Assembly (NCBI RefSeq): GCF_014647755.1
Contig: NZ_BMPU01000006.1
Span: 1-64,000, forward strand
DNA: 64,000 nt
Source of the DNA: Porphyromonas pasteri
Lineage (GTDB): Bacteria > Bacteroidota > Bacteroidia > Bacteroidales > Porphyromonadaceae
Direction: 5' to 3'
The notes under the pieces are model-generated. The model did not search any database, was not told the DNA's origin, and saw nothing but the letters and a program-made list of their open reading frames with translations. Below are positions 17,811 to 28,100 of the stretch, one piece after another (the first letter of the stretch is position 1; every line of letters starts with the position of its first letter). The position numbers and the translations under genes were made by a program.

Positions 17811-20228
17811 TTAGAAGTTGAAGCGATAGCCTACAGCCAACTGGTTGTTGCGGAAGGCACCACGAGCGGTGTAGTCAACGAAGACATGACCACCGAGGAC
17901 GTTGCCGAGGGACGTACCGACGACAAAGTTGGGGAGGAAGCGTGATACACCACCGATGCTATTGACACCCAGACCGACACCGAGGTAAGGCGTGATAGCC
18001 CCGTCGAGGACGGTAGGCAGGTTGTAGAGGATGTTAGCGTTCAGACCGAAGCCCGTCTTCTTACCGAAGGTTACATAAGCATCGGGAGCGAAGTCGAACT
18101 GCGAGTCGAGGATCTGCATGTAGCCGCGAGCGCCTACGTTGACACCGGACTGATCACCGAAGTTAGGACCTACGAAGAGGGCAGCACGGTTGAACTTCAG
18201 CGTTTCCTTAGCAGGCTTTACCTTGACTTCCTTAGCGTAGACTTCATCCTTCTCGTTCTGACCAGCGACGATGACGCGGTCGCGACGGTTCTGCTCATTC
18301 TGCAGATACTGCTCGATGAGGCGGATGTCATCGCTGGACTTACCCGACTGCTGAGCACCAGTGATCTGCTGAGCCTGCGTCGTGTTGATAGCATCGAGGC
18401 GGTCGATGACCTGGTCGAGGCGCTTGACGAGAGCGATGTTGGGGTCTACCTTAGAGGCGTCCTGGCTCTGCTGTACCTGAGGCTGAGCCTGTACGGGCTG
18501 GCCGAGGAAGTTAGGAGCAGCGTAGGGGCTACGATAGAGAGCGTTCAGCAGGAGGATCTTATCGAGGTCAGAGAGGTTGCTACCCGTGACATCAGATACA
18601 GATACCTGTGAGCCCTTCTCACGCTTGAGGTCGCTGACGACCTGGTTGACGAGAGCGTCGAACTGAGCCTTGGTCAGCGTGACCGTACGGCCCTGCTGAG
18701 CAGACTGCGTAGCGACCTGAGTCGTCTGGTTGTCGACGTGCGTGATGCGGTCAGCTACTTCGTTCTTCTCACGCAGTACGCGGGTCACCGTGACGGTGTC
18801 GCGGCGAGAGACTGCATCAGCCAGCTCTTCGTTGAGCTTCTTGATACGAGCATCGTAGTCAGCACGCTGAGCGTTGAGCTTCTTGATACGAGCGTCGTAG
18901 TCAGCACGCAGAGCGTTCATTTCCTCAAGGTTGGATTCCTGCAGGCGAGCGACTTCAGAGCGCGTCTGAGCATCGCTGTAGCTCTGGTAGAGCTCACGAC
19001 CATCGCGGTTAGAGCGACCGAAGTTGAAGCGGACACCAGCCTGATAGAAGGCATTGACCTTCACGTCAGCAGGGTCGGTGACGCTCGTGATAGCAGGATT
19101 TTCCTGCTCGCTCAGCATAGCGTTGACGCTACCATAGAGAGCGACATACTTGAAGAGGGGGATCTCAAGACCACCACCACCGAAGAGGAAGAGGCCGCTC
19201 TTAGGCGTAGCACCCGTGACGGTAGGCGTGAACTTACCCGTGACTTCGCGATAACCAGCACCGAGGTTGAGGTAAGGCGTCAGACCGCGAGGCATGTTCA
19301 GACGAGCGATGAAGTTACCCCCGTACATGCGGAGCTCGTTGTTCAGGTTGAAGTCGAGCGTACCAGGAGTCTTCGTAGCTGAGTAGTAGAACCCACGGAT
19401 ACCGAAGATCGACGAGAGGTCAAACCCTGCAGAACCACCGAGGAACCACTGAGGCTCAAGACCCGAAGCAGAGGGATAGTCTACGTAAGCGACACCGGGC
19501 TCGAGGACGAACTTAACGCCACGGAAGCCATCGGAGTACATATTACGGTACGCGCGAGAGATCGCATCGCCAGAGTCGTAGTTCGTGCCACCGAAGTAGA
19601 TGTCAAGCGAAGCCTGACCCGTCCAGTTGTGGAGCTGCTCACCGCCGTTAGCGGCAGAAGCGAGGTAGCGGTTGCTTGGGTTGACGTTGAAGATAAGGTC
19701 CTTACCTTCGAGCGAGAGGGATACGCGACGGCCCATGTTGAACTTCAGACCGACACCACCAGCGCCGTAGATCTGCTTTTCCTTGTAGCTCGTAGCTGCA
19801 CCACCGACGGGCGTAGCCGTGTAGCCGAACTCCATGATACCACCACCTGCGGTGAGGTAAGGAGTAACGAAGGCGTTAGACCAAAGGTTGAGCTTCAGCT
19901 CACCACCGTAGCGCTTGATGTCTACGTTAGAGTCTTCGAGCTTGTCAGCCCAGTTGAGGAGCCATGAGGGCGTCGAGGAGTTGTTCTTGAGCTTGCCCTT
20001 GAGGTCAAAGCTGCGCTCATAGATCCCACGGATCTCAACGAGGGGGCCGAAGCCGAAGCCAGCGCGCACACCCCAGAAGGGTGAGTCACCGAGGTTAAGC
20101 TTGTTGTCCCAGTGGGTGTAGCCTACTACGGGTGCGACCGTGAAGCTAACATCCTGTACCTGAGCCATAGCCTTGCTACCAATGCCAGCAAGCATCGTAG
20201 CGCAAAGAACCAAAGAAAGTTTCTTCAT
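17811..20228 (-). CDS. Large outer membrane protein with several barrel-like domains and a coiled coil
   Basis: Unrecognised 805-aa exported protein with signal peptide (MKKLSLVLCATMLAGIGSKAMAQ). Alternating-residue strands suggest an OmpA-like eight-stranded barrel near 24-205 and a second near 215-405 (FVLEPGVAYVDY to GVRFNFG). A charged heptad-rich region follows near 410-500 with two 14-residue repeats (ADYDARIKKLN), then a glutamine-rich linker and a third barrel-like domain near 675-805 ending in YRFNF. An OmpA-domain protein follows after 5 bp. A 165-nt structured leader and a TATCTTTG box at 20400 lie upstream. Outer membrane location is well supported; function and number of inserted barrels are inference. 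Confidence 0.75.
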   Translation of the reverse strand: MKKLSLVLCATMLAGIGSKAMAQVQDVSFTVAPVVGYTHWDNKLNLGDSPFWGVRAGFGFGPLVEIRGIYERSFDLKGKLKNNSSTPSWLLNWADKLEDSNVDIKRYGGELKLNLWSNAFVTPYLTAGGGIMEFGYTATPVGGAATSYKEKQIYGAGGVGLKFNMGRRVSLSLEGKDLIFNVNPSNRYLASAANGGEQLHNWTGQASLDIYFGGTNYDSGDAISRAYRNMYSDGFRGVKFVLEPGVAYVDYPSASGLEPQWFLGGSAGFDLSSIFGIRGFYYSATKTPGTLDFNLNNELRMYGGNFIARLNMPRGLTPYLNLGAGYREVTGKFTPTVTGATPKSGLFLFGGGGLEIPLFKYVALYGSVNAMLSEQENPAITSVTDPADVKVNAFYQAGVRFNFGRSNRDGRELYQSYSDAQTRSEVARLQESNLEEMNALRADYDARIKKLNAQRADYDARIKKLNEELADAVSRRDTVTVTRVLREKNEVADRITHVDNQTTQVATQSAQQGRTVTLTKAQFDALVNQVVSDLKREKGSQVSVSDVTGSNLSDLDKILLLNALYRSPYAAPNFLGQPVQAQPQVQQSQDASKVDPNIALVKRLDQVIDRLDAINTTQAQQITGAQQSGKSSDDIRLIEQYLQNEQNRRDRVIVAGQNEKDEVYAKEVKVKPAKETLKFNRAALFVGPNFGDQSGVNVGARGYMQILDSQFDFAPDAYVTFGKKTGFGLNANILYNLPTVLDGAITPYLGVGLGVNSIGGVSRFLPNFVVGTSLGNVLGGHVFVDYTARGAFRNNQLAVGYRFNF
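18831..18914. repeat. 42-bp tandem duplication inside the barrel protein gene
   Basis: Two copies of a 42-bp unit (18831-18872 and 18873-18914) differ at two positions and encode two 14-residue coiled-coil repeats containing ADYDARIKKLN. This looks like a recent in-frame expansion. Confidence 0.9.
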
Positions 20229-20270
20229 ATATACATTCTAATTAGGAGTTGTCATGTTACTTGTCTTGAC

Positions 20271-20311
20271 GAGGGCTGAAGCAGTATGCTAAGGCTTCGT
20301 AAATAGCCCTC
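20271..20311 (-). promoter_or_regulatory. Hairpin in the leader of the barrel-protein operon
   Basis: GAGGGCT (20271-20277) pairs with AGCCCTC (20305-20311), and GAAGC (20278-20282) pairs with GCTTC (20294-20298). It lies in the presumed 5' leader, about 45 nt before the start codon. The function is unknown. Confidence 0.5.
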
Positions 20312-20399
20312 TGGGAGCAAGATGGCATTAGATTCAGTGGGTCGTAGACTCAATGGATCCTCCCTCTAAAGGGAAGCCACCTCACCTGTTTAAACATTA

Positions 20400-20407
20400 C
20401 AAAGATA
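20400..20407 (-). promoter_or_regulatory. Putative -7 box of the barrel-protein operon
   Basis: TATCTTTG on the minus strand, inside an AT-rich stretch, predicting a leader of about 165 nt. The rest of 20410-20838 shows no gene or recognised repeat; a short CCCGCT/AGCGGG hairpin (20808-20823) ends it next to the receptor gene. Confidence 0.5.
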
Positions 20408-20838
20408 TAAAATTATTAACAACCCAAGATGTAAGCAGTCTATTCCTATATAGACAATGGTTATTCCTTGAGAAATGTCTCAGCCCCTATGTAGGAATCT
20501 CTCATCTTCTTCGGGGGCTTCGCATTTTCATCACCCCAATTGCGACCTATATCTATACAATATATACAGCTCTTTTACGCAACGCAAACGCTTCCATCCA
20601 CCCAAGCACCAGCACAGCGTGCGAGGCAGGAGTCACGCGATGCAATATACGTCCCCTCCACCGTTCAAATAGATATTCGTATTCAAAGCAGTAGTGGTTC
20701 ACCACCCCAATAAGTAGTCGATTGCACCACCCTACTACACTGGCAGTACCACGAAACAAGTCGGGCAACCGCAGGACGGAAGAGACCGACCTACGATTGC
20801 CCGATTCCCCGCTCATAAGCGGGAGGCACTATCGCCGA

Positions 20839-23016
20839 CTAATAGCGGTAGCTCAGCGAGAGTGTGACCATACGCCCATTGCCCTGCGTATACTCCGCAT
20901 CGCGTGCTACGAGCTGAGACTGGATGGGGTAATAGGTAGTATTCAGCAGGTTCTCGACACCGAGCCCCACCGTGAAGGCACCGAGACGATAAGCCCCCTG
21001 GAGGGAGAGCAGCGAGATGGGCTTGACCACCCCTTCACCCTCGGCGTATTGGCTCTCATTCGTAGTAGGATTCGTCTTGGGAGCAAAGCGATCACGGCTA
21101 CCCGTATGCAGAGCAAAGAGACGTAGCGACAGATCCTTGATGGGACGATAGCTGACGTGAGCCGTGAGCTTGAGCGGAGGAATAGACTGCCCCGACATAT
21201 AGCCATTCCACGAGCCATCAGCGAGACGCTTACGCCCCTCCAGAGCGGAGAAGGTCGCACCCAGTGAGAGCTTCGGACTCAGCGTAGCTTCTGCACTCAG
21301 CTCCATACCATAGATACGCTGTGGAGAGCGGTCAACTACCCAGAAGCCATTCTGACTGATGAGATCACTCCCCAGAGCTGCATAAGTATAGTAGAAGGCC
21401 CCCTGCAGGTCTAAGCGCGTACCTTCCCCGAAGAGATCGGAAAGATGCGAATAGAAGCCTGCCTCATAATTGTGCGTACGCACTGGATCGGTCTCGATCT
21501 TTGAGAGTGCATCAGCCTTAGCCGAGCGAAGGGTACGCCCGAGGTCATAGATAGAGAAGCCCTCAGAGTAAGAGACAAAGGGCTGGAAGGCCTTGAGCCC
21601 GTTGTACGTCGCGCCCACATTGAGCGAGAGGTTGCGGTAGCCGAGCGTACCTCCAGCGACCTGCACGAGGGGATCCGTCTTCTTGGCACGCAGGACGGTA
21701 TAGTCAGGGACGTGGACATCGATCCAGTCGTAGCGCGCTCCAGCCTTGACAGTCAGCAGGTCAGACAGCACCGCCTTACCCTGCACGAAGGGAGCATAGT
21801 TCACCGAAGTCATCTTAGGCACCCAGTAGCGACCATCGACCAGAGGCTGACTTGTCTGATCTAAGAGGAAGTCCGCCCCATAGAGCAGCTGAAGATTCAG
21901 CTGTGACGAAGGGGTGAGACGTGAAAGGAGCTGAGCACGCGCCCCCCCCTGCGACGCCTTGGTAACCGCCTGACCGCTGGTCTCTTCCCAGCGCGGACTC
22001 TTCGGATTGTGCTTGCGATAGTCAGCGACCGACTTGATGCTGCGCCCGAAGAGCGAGACTTCGAGGTCAGTCTGAGCGAAGACTTCGCGAGAGCTTAGCT
22101 TGAGATACGCATTATGGTTGTAGGGCAGACCCTCAGGCATCGCTTCAGCAGGCTGGGTCCCTGGGACGCCGATACGAGGCGAGACCAAGTACTTCCCGCC
22201 CGAAGCCACTAAAGGACCATCCTGCTCTGTGCGGAAGAAGTTGTACATCAGCTCCAGCTGCGTACGGTCGTTGAAGCGGTAGCCTAACTTCGCCAAAGTG
22301 TTGATCGTACGCGTATCTCCGAGCCCATAGCGAGGCGAGAGATAGACGCCATTGGCGGCAATAGCCGATCCCGTATGCTGGTAGACACCATCGACGAGGT
22401 AACTCAAGGAGCCAGCCTGCCCGTAGACTTGCTGCGAGAGACGATAGCCCGCCGTCTTCTCTGAGCTCTTGAAGAAATTGTGATCCGTATAGCTCAGCTG
22501 AGACTGCCCGCCGAAGGGACGTTTCTCTTTATTCTGCTTGGTGACAATGTTGATAATCCCCCCGTTGGCACCATTACCGAAGATGGCGGTAGCCCCCTTG
22601 ATAACCTCGATACGCTCTACCGCAGCAGGGTCGATGGAGCGGAGGTCACGACTCGTGGCTCGCAGGGGCGTAGACTGGGGGATACCGTCAATAAGGACGA
22701 GGATGCTACGCCCACGCAGGGTGTTGTAGCGCTCGTTCACATTGTTGCCCGTAGGAGGCACTCCAGGGATGAAGTAGCCAACGATAGCCTGCATATCAGG
22801 CAAGATCTGGCTCATCTCCCGAATATCTCGCTCGGGAATAATCGTGATACTTGCAGCGGCGCGCTGCTTGATCTCCGGTATACGTGAGCCTACTACGACG
22901 ACGTCCTGGAGCTCGTGATCGGGTTGCTGTGTCCCGTGCACACTGGGACTCTGTGCCATAGCCAAGAAGCTGTGACAGCCGAGGCCAAGCGTAAGGAGTA
23001 ACTTACGATGAATCAT
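20839..23016 (-). CDS. TonB-dependent outer membrane receptor
   Basis: Second TonB-dependent receptor, 725 aa, ligand unknown. It has a signal peptide (MIHRKLLLTLGLGCHSFLAMAQS) and a TonB-box-like stretch ELQDVVVVGSRIPE soon after it. The plug has RGRSILVLIDGIPQSTPLR and VERIEVIKGATAIFGNGANGGIINIVTK, and the barrel ends in LSLSYRY. Unlike the receptor at 6777 it lacks a carboxypeptidase-regulatory-like N-terminal domain. It could be a siderophore, haem or cobalamin receptor; I saw no riboswitch. The translation start lies in a 19-bp tandem duplication (23005-23042). Confidence 0.9.
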   Translation of the reverse strand: MIHRKLLLTLGLGCHSFLAMAQSPSVHGTQQPDHELQDVVVVGSRIPEIKQRAAASITIIPERDIREMSQILPDMQAIVGYFIPGVPPTGNNVNERYNTLRGRSILVLIDGIPQSTPLRATSRDLRSIDPAAVERIEVIKGATAIFGNGANGGIINIVTKQNKEKRPFGGQSQLSYTDHNFFKSSEKTAGYRLSQQVYGQAGSLSYLVDGVYQHTGSAIAANGVYLSPRYGLGDTRTINTLAKLGYRFNDRTQLELMYNFFRTEQDGPLVASGGKYLVSPRIGVPGTQPAEAMPEGLPYNHNAYLKLSSREVFAQTDLEVSLFGRSIKSVADYRKHNPKSPRWEETSGQAVTKASQGGARAQLLSRLTPSSQLNLQLLYGADFLLDQTSQPLVDGRYWVPKMTSVNYAPFVQGKAVLSDLLTVKAGARYDWIDVHVPDYTVLRAKKTDPLVQVAGGTLGYRNLSLNVGATYNGLKAFQPFVSYSEGFSIYDLGRTLRSAKADALSKIETDPVRTHNYEAGFYSHLSDLFGEGTRLDLQGAFYYTYAALGSDLISQNGFWVVDRSPQRIYGMELSAEATLSPKLSLGATFSALEGRKRLADGSWNGYMSGQSIPPLKLTAHVSYRPIKDLSLRLFALHTGSRDRFAPKTNPTTNESQYAEGEGVVKPISLLSLQGAYRLGAFTVGLGVENLLNTTYYPIQSQLVARDAEYTQGNGRMVTLSLSYRY

Positions 23017-23042
23017 TCTATTTACGATGAATCATTCTATTT
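23005..23042. repeat. 19-bp tandem duplication over the receptor start codon
   Basis: ACGATGAATCATTCTATTT occurs twice in a row (23005-23023 and 23024-23042). On the minus strand this duplicates the ATG and first codons. The upstream ATG is out of frame and reads MIHRK then TAG, with the stop one base before the true ATG. Confidence 0.95.
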
Positions 23043-23255
23043 ATATGATAAGTAGGCCCCCCCTACTCAATCCACGAGCAGAGGAGCCACTTCTTGCCTC
23101 ATCAAGAGGGCGATACAAAGGTACATCACGGCTGAGGCAAATGAGTCCTATTGATGAAAAATAGCTATATATAGGTAGTCATCGAGACGTGCGGCGATCC
23201 TTTTCTACTCTATTTTTATGAGTCGGCGCCCTCCTCTCCTGACGTCCACAAACGA

Positions 23256-23732
23256 ACCTATATAGGTCAGCCCTCCAAGCTATATAGGTCACCGCGTCGA
23301 CCTATATAGGTTCACCCACCGACCAATAGTGGTTTGAAGCACCCCCTTATAGGAGACTGTCGCCACGAGTCTTGTACTCTATTTGGAATGCTAAGGCATC
23401 GCACGCCCAGCTCTCCGATATACCTCTCCGAAGTGATACACAAACCCTTCGCCTTATCGCGAGTATTCCTCTTATTCAGCGGAAGGAAAAGCATCTTTCT
23501 CGTGAAGGAAAAAGCACCTTCCCGCAGTGGTATTCTTCTATCTATGCACGTAGTCTTAAAGACCAGGTACGTAAATCCAAATATCCACGCACGTAGATAT
23601 TAGAGCCACGTACGTAGCTCAAACTTATCTGCCACTCGTCCACAACTTTTATCCCTACGAGGAGCAACATCCTCATATAGGTCACGTCACAAAGCTATAT
23701 AGGAAGCAGTCCAAAGCTATATAGCTCTACCC
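23256..23732 (+). repeat. Intergenic repeat element, copy 3 (faces the MBL gene)
   Basis: Longest well-preserved copy. It starts with four palindrome units at exact 22-bp steps (23256, 23278, 23300, 23322; forms ACCTATATAGGT, AGCTATATAGGT and ACCAATAGTGGT). The conserved core follows, and at least three more units lie at 23673-23725. It lies between the divergent TonB receptor and the MBL-fold gene. Confidence 0.9.
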
Positions 23733-23862
23733 CACACATCCATATACCTATATATTGGATCGACAGACAAAGGGGATGCAGGAACAATTATCCCCACGTG
23801 AGCGTTATGAAGGAACATTCGCTACGAAGCCATTTTATCCATACATATATACGTGTGCTCCT

Positions 23863-25002
23863 ATGAGTAAAATCAAGCGCCGCCTTATGACACTCCTCAT
23901 TACCCTCGGTATCATCGTCGCCGTCCTCTTCGGCATCGGCTACCTCGTCCTCCACAGCCCTTCCTTCGGAGCGCTCCCCTCGGGTGCACGACTGGAGCGC
24001 ATCCAGCACTCGCCGAACTATCGTGACGGGCGCTTCCAAAATCGCTACCCTATGCCCCAAGCTATGCAGACCAGCTCTATGGGCGACCGCATCAAGATCC
24101 TCTGGAAGTTCCTCTTTGATCGCCCCGATGATATCCGCCCTGTCGACAGCATCCCCGTGGTGCGCCACGACCTGAAGAAGCTCGACCGCTCGGAGGACCT
24201 CATCGTATGGTTCGGCCACTCGGGCTACCTCCTGCAGATGGACGGCGTGCGCTACCTCATCGACCCCGTCTTCGTCGAGGGCGCACCCTTCGGCATCTCC
24301 AACGCCTTCTTCAAGGGCACGCAGGTCTTCGACGTCGCTGACCTCCCCGAGATCGACTACCTCGTCATCAGCCACGACCACTGGGATCATCTCGACTACC
24401 ACGTAGCTAAGGAGCTGCAGAGCCGTGTGCGCAAGGTCTACACAGGACTTGGCGTCGGGGCGCACCTCGAGCGCTGGGGCTACCGTCCCGACCAGATCGT
24501 AGAGCTGGACTGGGGCGAAAGCACCCCGACGGCAGAGGGTGGGCGCGTACACTGCCTCCCCACGCAGCACTTCTCCGGCCGAGGTCTCACGCATGCCCAG
24601 TCGCTATGGGCCTCCTTCGTCCTGCAGGGCCCGAAGCACTCGGTCTACGTCGGTGGTGATGGCGGCTTCGGCCCACACTATGCCGAGATCGGGAAGCAGT
24701 TCCCCCAACTGGATCTGGCTATCCTCGAGAACGGGCAGTACAACAAGGAGAACTGGAGCGGCATCCACATGCTCCCCGAGCACCTCGGTGAGACGATGCA
24801 AGCCCTCGGCGCTAAGCGCTTCCTCACGGTGCATCATGCGAAGTTCGCCCTGGCGATGCACCCCTGGAAAGAGCCACTACAGAACGCTAAGCGCCTGCGC
24901 GATGAGAAGGGCTTCCCCATCCTGATGCCTCGCCTTGGCGACGTCGTCCACTACACCGACAGCACCTTCACCACCGACGACTGGTGGGAGAAACTAAACT
25001 AA
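23863..25002 (+). CDS. Membrane-anchored MBL-fold hydrolase, NAPE-PLD/UlaG-like
   Basis: Metallo-beta-lactamase-fold protein of the group that includes N-acyl-phosphatidylethanolamine phospholipase D and RomA; the substrate here is unknown. From ATG 23863 it has 379 aa: an N-terminal membrane segment (MTLLITLGIIVAVLFGIGYL), then WFGHSGYLLQMDGVRYLIDP and the metal motif ISHDHWDHLD (HDHWDH at 171-176), GGDGGFG and TVHHAKF as later ligand strands. The frame is open from 23755, inside the end of repeat copy 3, but the segment before 23863 does not look coding. A strong terminator follows. Confidence 0.85.
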   Translation: MSKIKRRLMTLLITLGIIVAVLFGIGYLVLHSPSFGALPSGARLERIQHSPNYRDGRFQNRYPMPQAMQTSSMGDRIKILWKFLFDRPDDIRPVDSIPVVRHDLKKLDRSEDLIVWFGHSGYLLQMDGVRYLIDPVFVEGAPFGISNAFFKGTQVFDVADLPEIDYLVISHDHWDHLDYHVAKELQSRVRKVYTGLGVGAHLERWGYRPDQIVELDWGESTPTAEGGRVHCLPTQHFSGRGLTHAQSLWASFVLQGPKHSVYVGGDGGFGPHYAEIGKQFPQLDLAILENGQYNKENWSGIHMLPEHLGETMQALGAKRFLTVHHAKFALAMHPWKEPLQNAKRLRDEKGFPILMPRLGDVVHYTDSTFTTDDWWEKLN

Positions 25003-25020
25003 TCCCCACAAAACAGAAAG

Positions 25021-25073
25021 GCCTCGGGGCACCCCTCTCCACCGAAGTGGAGGGAGGTGCCCCGAGGCTTTTT
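25021..25073. terminator. Bidirectional terminator
   Basis: A long inverted repeat (25021-25042 and 25047-25068, few mismatches, CGAA loop) with A-rich and T-rich flanks lies between convergent genes. Confidence 0.9.
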
Positions 25074-25105
25074 CGCGTAGAGTAGTCGCCAGGACTACGT
25101 CACGA

Positions 25106-28100
25106 TTAGAAGGTGTACTTCACACCGACCTGAGCTCTCCAGCGAGAGTTGATGTCGGAGTAATCCCAAGGCGTGCTGCGGTGGTGCGTGAAGCTGTAGA
25201 CCGTATTGCCCGTAGCGCGGTCGGTAGAGATCGCAATGGGGGTAATGTTGTCGTACTGGATGTATGGGCTCATACCCCAGCCACGATTCAGCAGGTTGCC
25301 GAGGTTGATGATATCGGCATTGAGCTGGAGCGTGTGACGACGACCACCGATGTTGAGGAAGAAGTCCTGAGCGAAGTGGAGGTCGAACTTGTGGACGAAC
25401 TCAGACATGAAGGCATTGCGAGGAGCGATGCGGCCACGCTGCTGAGCGAGGTCACCGCTGCTGGCGATGAACTGCTCGAAGCTTTCTGCCATCTCCTTGT
25501 TGGCCTGAGCCTGGCGGAGAGCACGGTCAGCAGGAGATTCGCCGGGCTTGTTAGCGATCGAAGCGGTGAAGTAGCCGTTAGCGACTTCGTCCTTCGTGGG
25601 GATGTAAGCGAGGTCATTGCGCAGACCAGGGATCGTACGAGCGTCGCCGTTAGCGTCACCGTAGTAGAGGATCGAGTAGCGACCACCCGACTGCCCGTTG
25701 TAGATGATACCGATGGTCGTAGCGAAGTGCTTAGCATACTCTACGCGGTAGTTGAGCTGACCGATGATGCGGTGACGCATATCGAAGTTGGAGTAAGACA
25801 GCTCCTCGCCGTTGATATCGTTCGAGTAGTTGTAGCCCCAGTTCGAAGCAGCCTGCGAGCTCGTACCGTCGTTGCCAGCCTTAGCCTCACCGAAGGTATA
25901 GGCGATCGAAGCATCGAGGCCGTGGCCGAAGTCCTTCGACAGCGTAGCGGTGAGGTTGTAGCTATAGCCGAGGTTGTTGCTCGAGAGGAGGATCAGATTC
26001 GTGTACTGCTGAGCGAGCGCAGCATCGATCTTGTAGACAGGACGGACCTGACCATTGCCATGGTCGAGCGTACCATCGGGACGGAGGAGGAGGTTGCGGT
26101 AGCGTACGCTATTGAGGTTGCGCGTGTACATCCCTTCGAGCGAAGCACGGAAACCACCGGGGAGCTTAGCATCGAAAGCGAGGTTCGAGCGCCATACCTG
26201 AGGATAGCGGAAGTTCGTACCGACCATATCGATCTCTGTCGTCTTACCAGGCTGCGTGAACTGATGGTTGACATCAGCGTTGAAGCGCATGGTGGGGACG
26301 TTCGCACCGAGGACAGCCGTACGGAGGTATTCCATACCGCTATTGGAGAAGCTATTGGCGATCCATACGAAGGGCACACGACCGGTGAAGATACCCGTAC
26401 CCCCACGGATGACGTAGCGACTATCAGCGTCGACATCGTAGCGGAAGCCTACACGTGGCGAGAAGAGCGGACGGATAGGAGGCAGGTAGTTGTTCGTGAC
26501 ACCGTATTCCTTAGCTACAGCAGAGCTATTGAAGTCGGGGTTAGCGGTAGGACGGTCGAGGAAGAAGGGCATATCAACACGCAGACCGTAAGTCAGGCGG
26601 AGGTGATCGGTAGCCTTCCACTCATCCTGAGCGTAGAAGCCCAGCTGACCAGCGCGGAAGCGGGGAGCCCAGCGAGCGTCGCCCGTGCGAGAGACGTCAG
26701 CGGCAGAGTAGCCGTAAGACTTAGGAGCTACCTCATTAGCCGTACCGATAGCGAGGAAGTCATCGAGCGTGGAGTACTCATAGTTCCCGTAGTAGTTCGT
26801 GAGGTAGAGGTTACGCATGCGGAAGAGCTCGTTGTGCGTACCGAAGGTAAGCGTGTGGTTGCCGAGCGCGAGCGTCAGGTTATCCGTCAGAGAGAAGATG
26901 TCCTGATCGAGTTCGTTAGCAGGCGTATCCTTGTCGACCCCAGCGAGGACCTGATAGCGAGCCTTACCAGCCGTACCATTGATGAGGACGAAGGGGAAGG
27001 CACCACCGAGGTAGGTGCGCTTGTCGCGGATACCGCTGTAGCTGACACGAGCTTCGTTGGAGAGCTTGTCGGTGAGCTTAGAGTTCAGCTCAGCGACGAT
27101 GGTATTGGTGACGCTGTGCTTGTGGTAACCGTTGTTGTAGAAGCGCAGGCGCGTAGGAGAGTTCGAGAAATTGTAGGGCTTATCGTTGATGTGGCTGTAG
27201 CGCAGCGTGAGGCGATGAGCGGAGTTGATGTTCCAGTCAAGGCGGACCAGCCCCTTGAAGGTTTCGCTGGGGATATCCTGCGTAGCGTAGCCGCCACCAT
27301 TGTAGCCGAGGCTCGTGAGCTTGTCAGCGATCTTCTTAGCATCTTCCTCGGGGACGACTGAGCCGTTGCCTGGGGTGAAGGTCGAGGGACGGACACCCTT
27401 GACGTATTCGCCGTTAGCGAAGAAGAAGAGCTTGTCGCGGAGGATAGGACCACCGAGCGTGAAGCCGACGGTGTTCTCATACTGCTTGTCGAGAGCCTTG
27501 CGGGTCTTGACGTCCTTACCAGCAGTCGTGCCGAAGAAGTCCTGGTTGTAGTAGTAGTCGTAGACCGAGCCGTGGAAGGTGTTGGTACCCGACTTCGTGA
27601 TAGCGTTCATACCGCCACCCGTGAAGCCCGACTGACGGACGTCAAAGGGAGCGATGACGACCTGCAGAGCGTCGATAGCTTCGAGGGAGATAGCATTCTT
27701 ACCCGAGGTGCCGAGACCGAAGACGTCGTTATTGACAGCACCGTCGATCTGGAAGCTATTGAAGCGGCTGTTAGCCCCAGCGAAGGAGCCATTACCGTTA
27801 GCCTGAGGCGTGAGCTTAGCGATGTCCATGATGCTACGCGATACGGTAGGGACACGCTCGATGTTCTTACGAGAGAAGGCTGATCCAGCACCAGTCTTCT
27901 GAGAGTTGAACTTATTACCCTTAGCCCCCGTGACGACGACCGTGGTGAGCTGCTTGGTATCGTCCTTCATCTCGATGTTGAAGGTCTCCGTCTCACCGAG
28001 AGCGAGGTTGACGTTCTCGATCTTCGTAGATTGATAGCCGATATAGGAGATAGTGAGGGTGTAGGGACCACCTGGGCGCATACCTACGATGCTGAAGTTC

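Noticed and set aside
23017-23255. Cobalamin riboswitch ahead of the second TonB receptor
   Set aside because: No B12-box-like sequence or long structured leader was found; the GCCACT string in this region lies in the repeat core and occurs in all copies.
25181-27361. A 726-codon open frame antisense to the Oar-like gene
   Set aside because: Low-complexity composition (runs of V, E, R, T) typical of the mirror frame of a GC-rich gene; the opposite strand encodes a full signal-peptide-bearing TonB protein.
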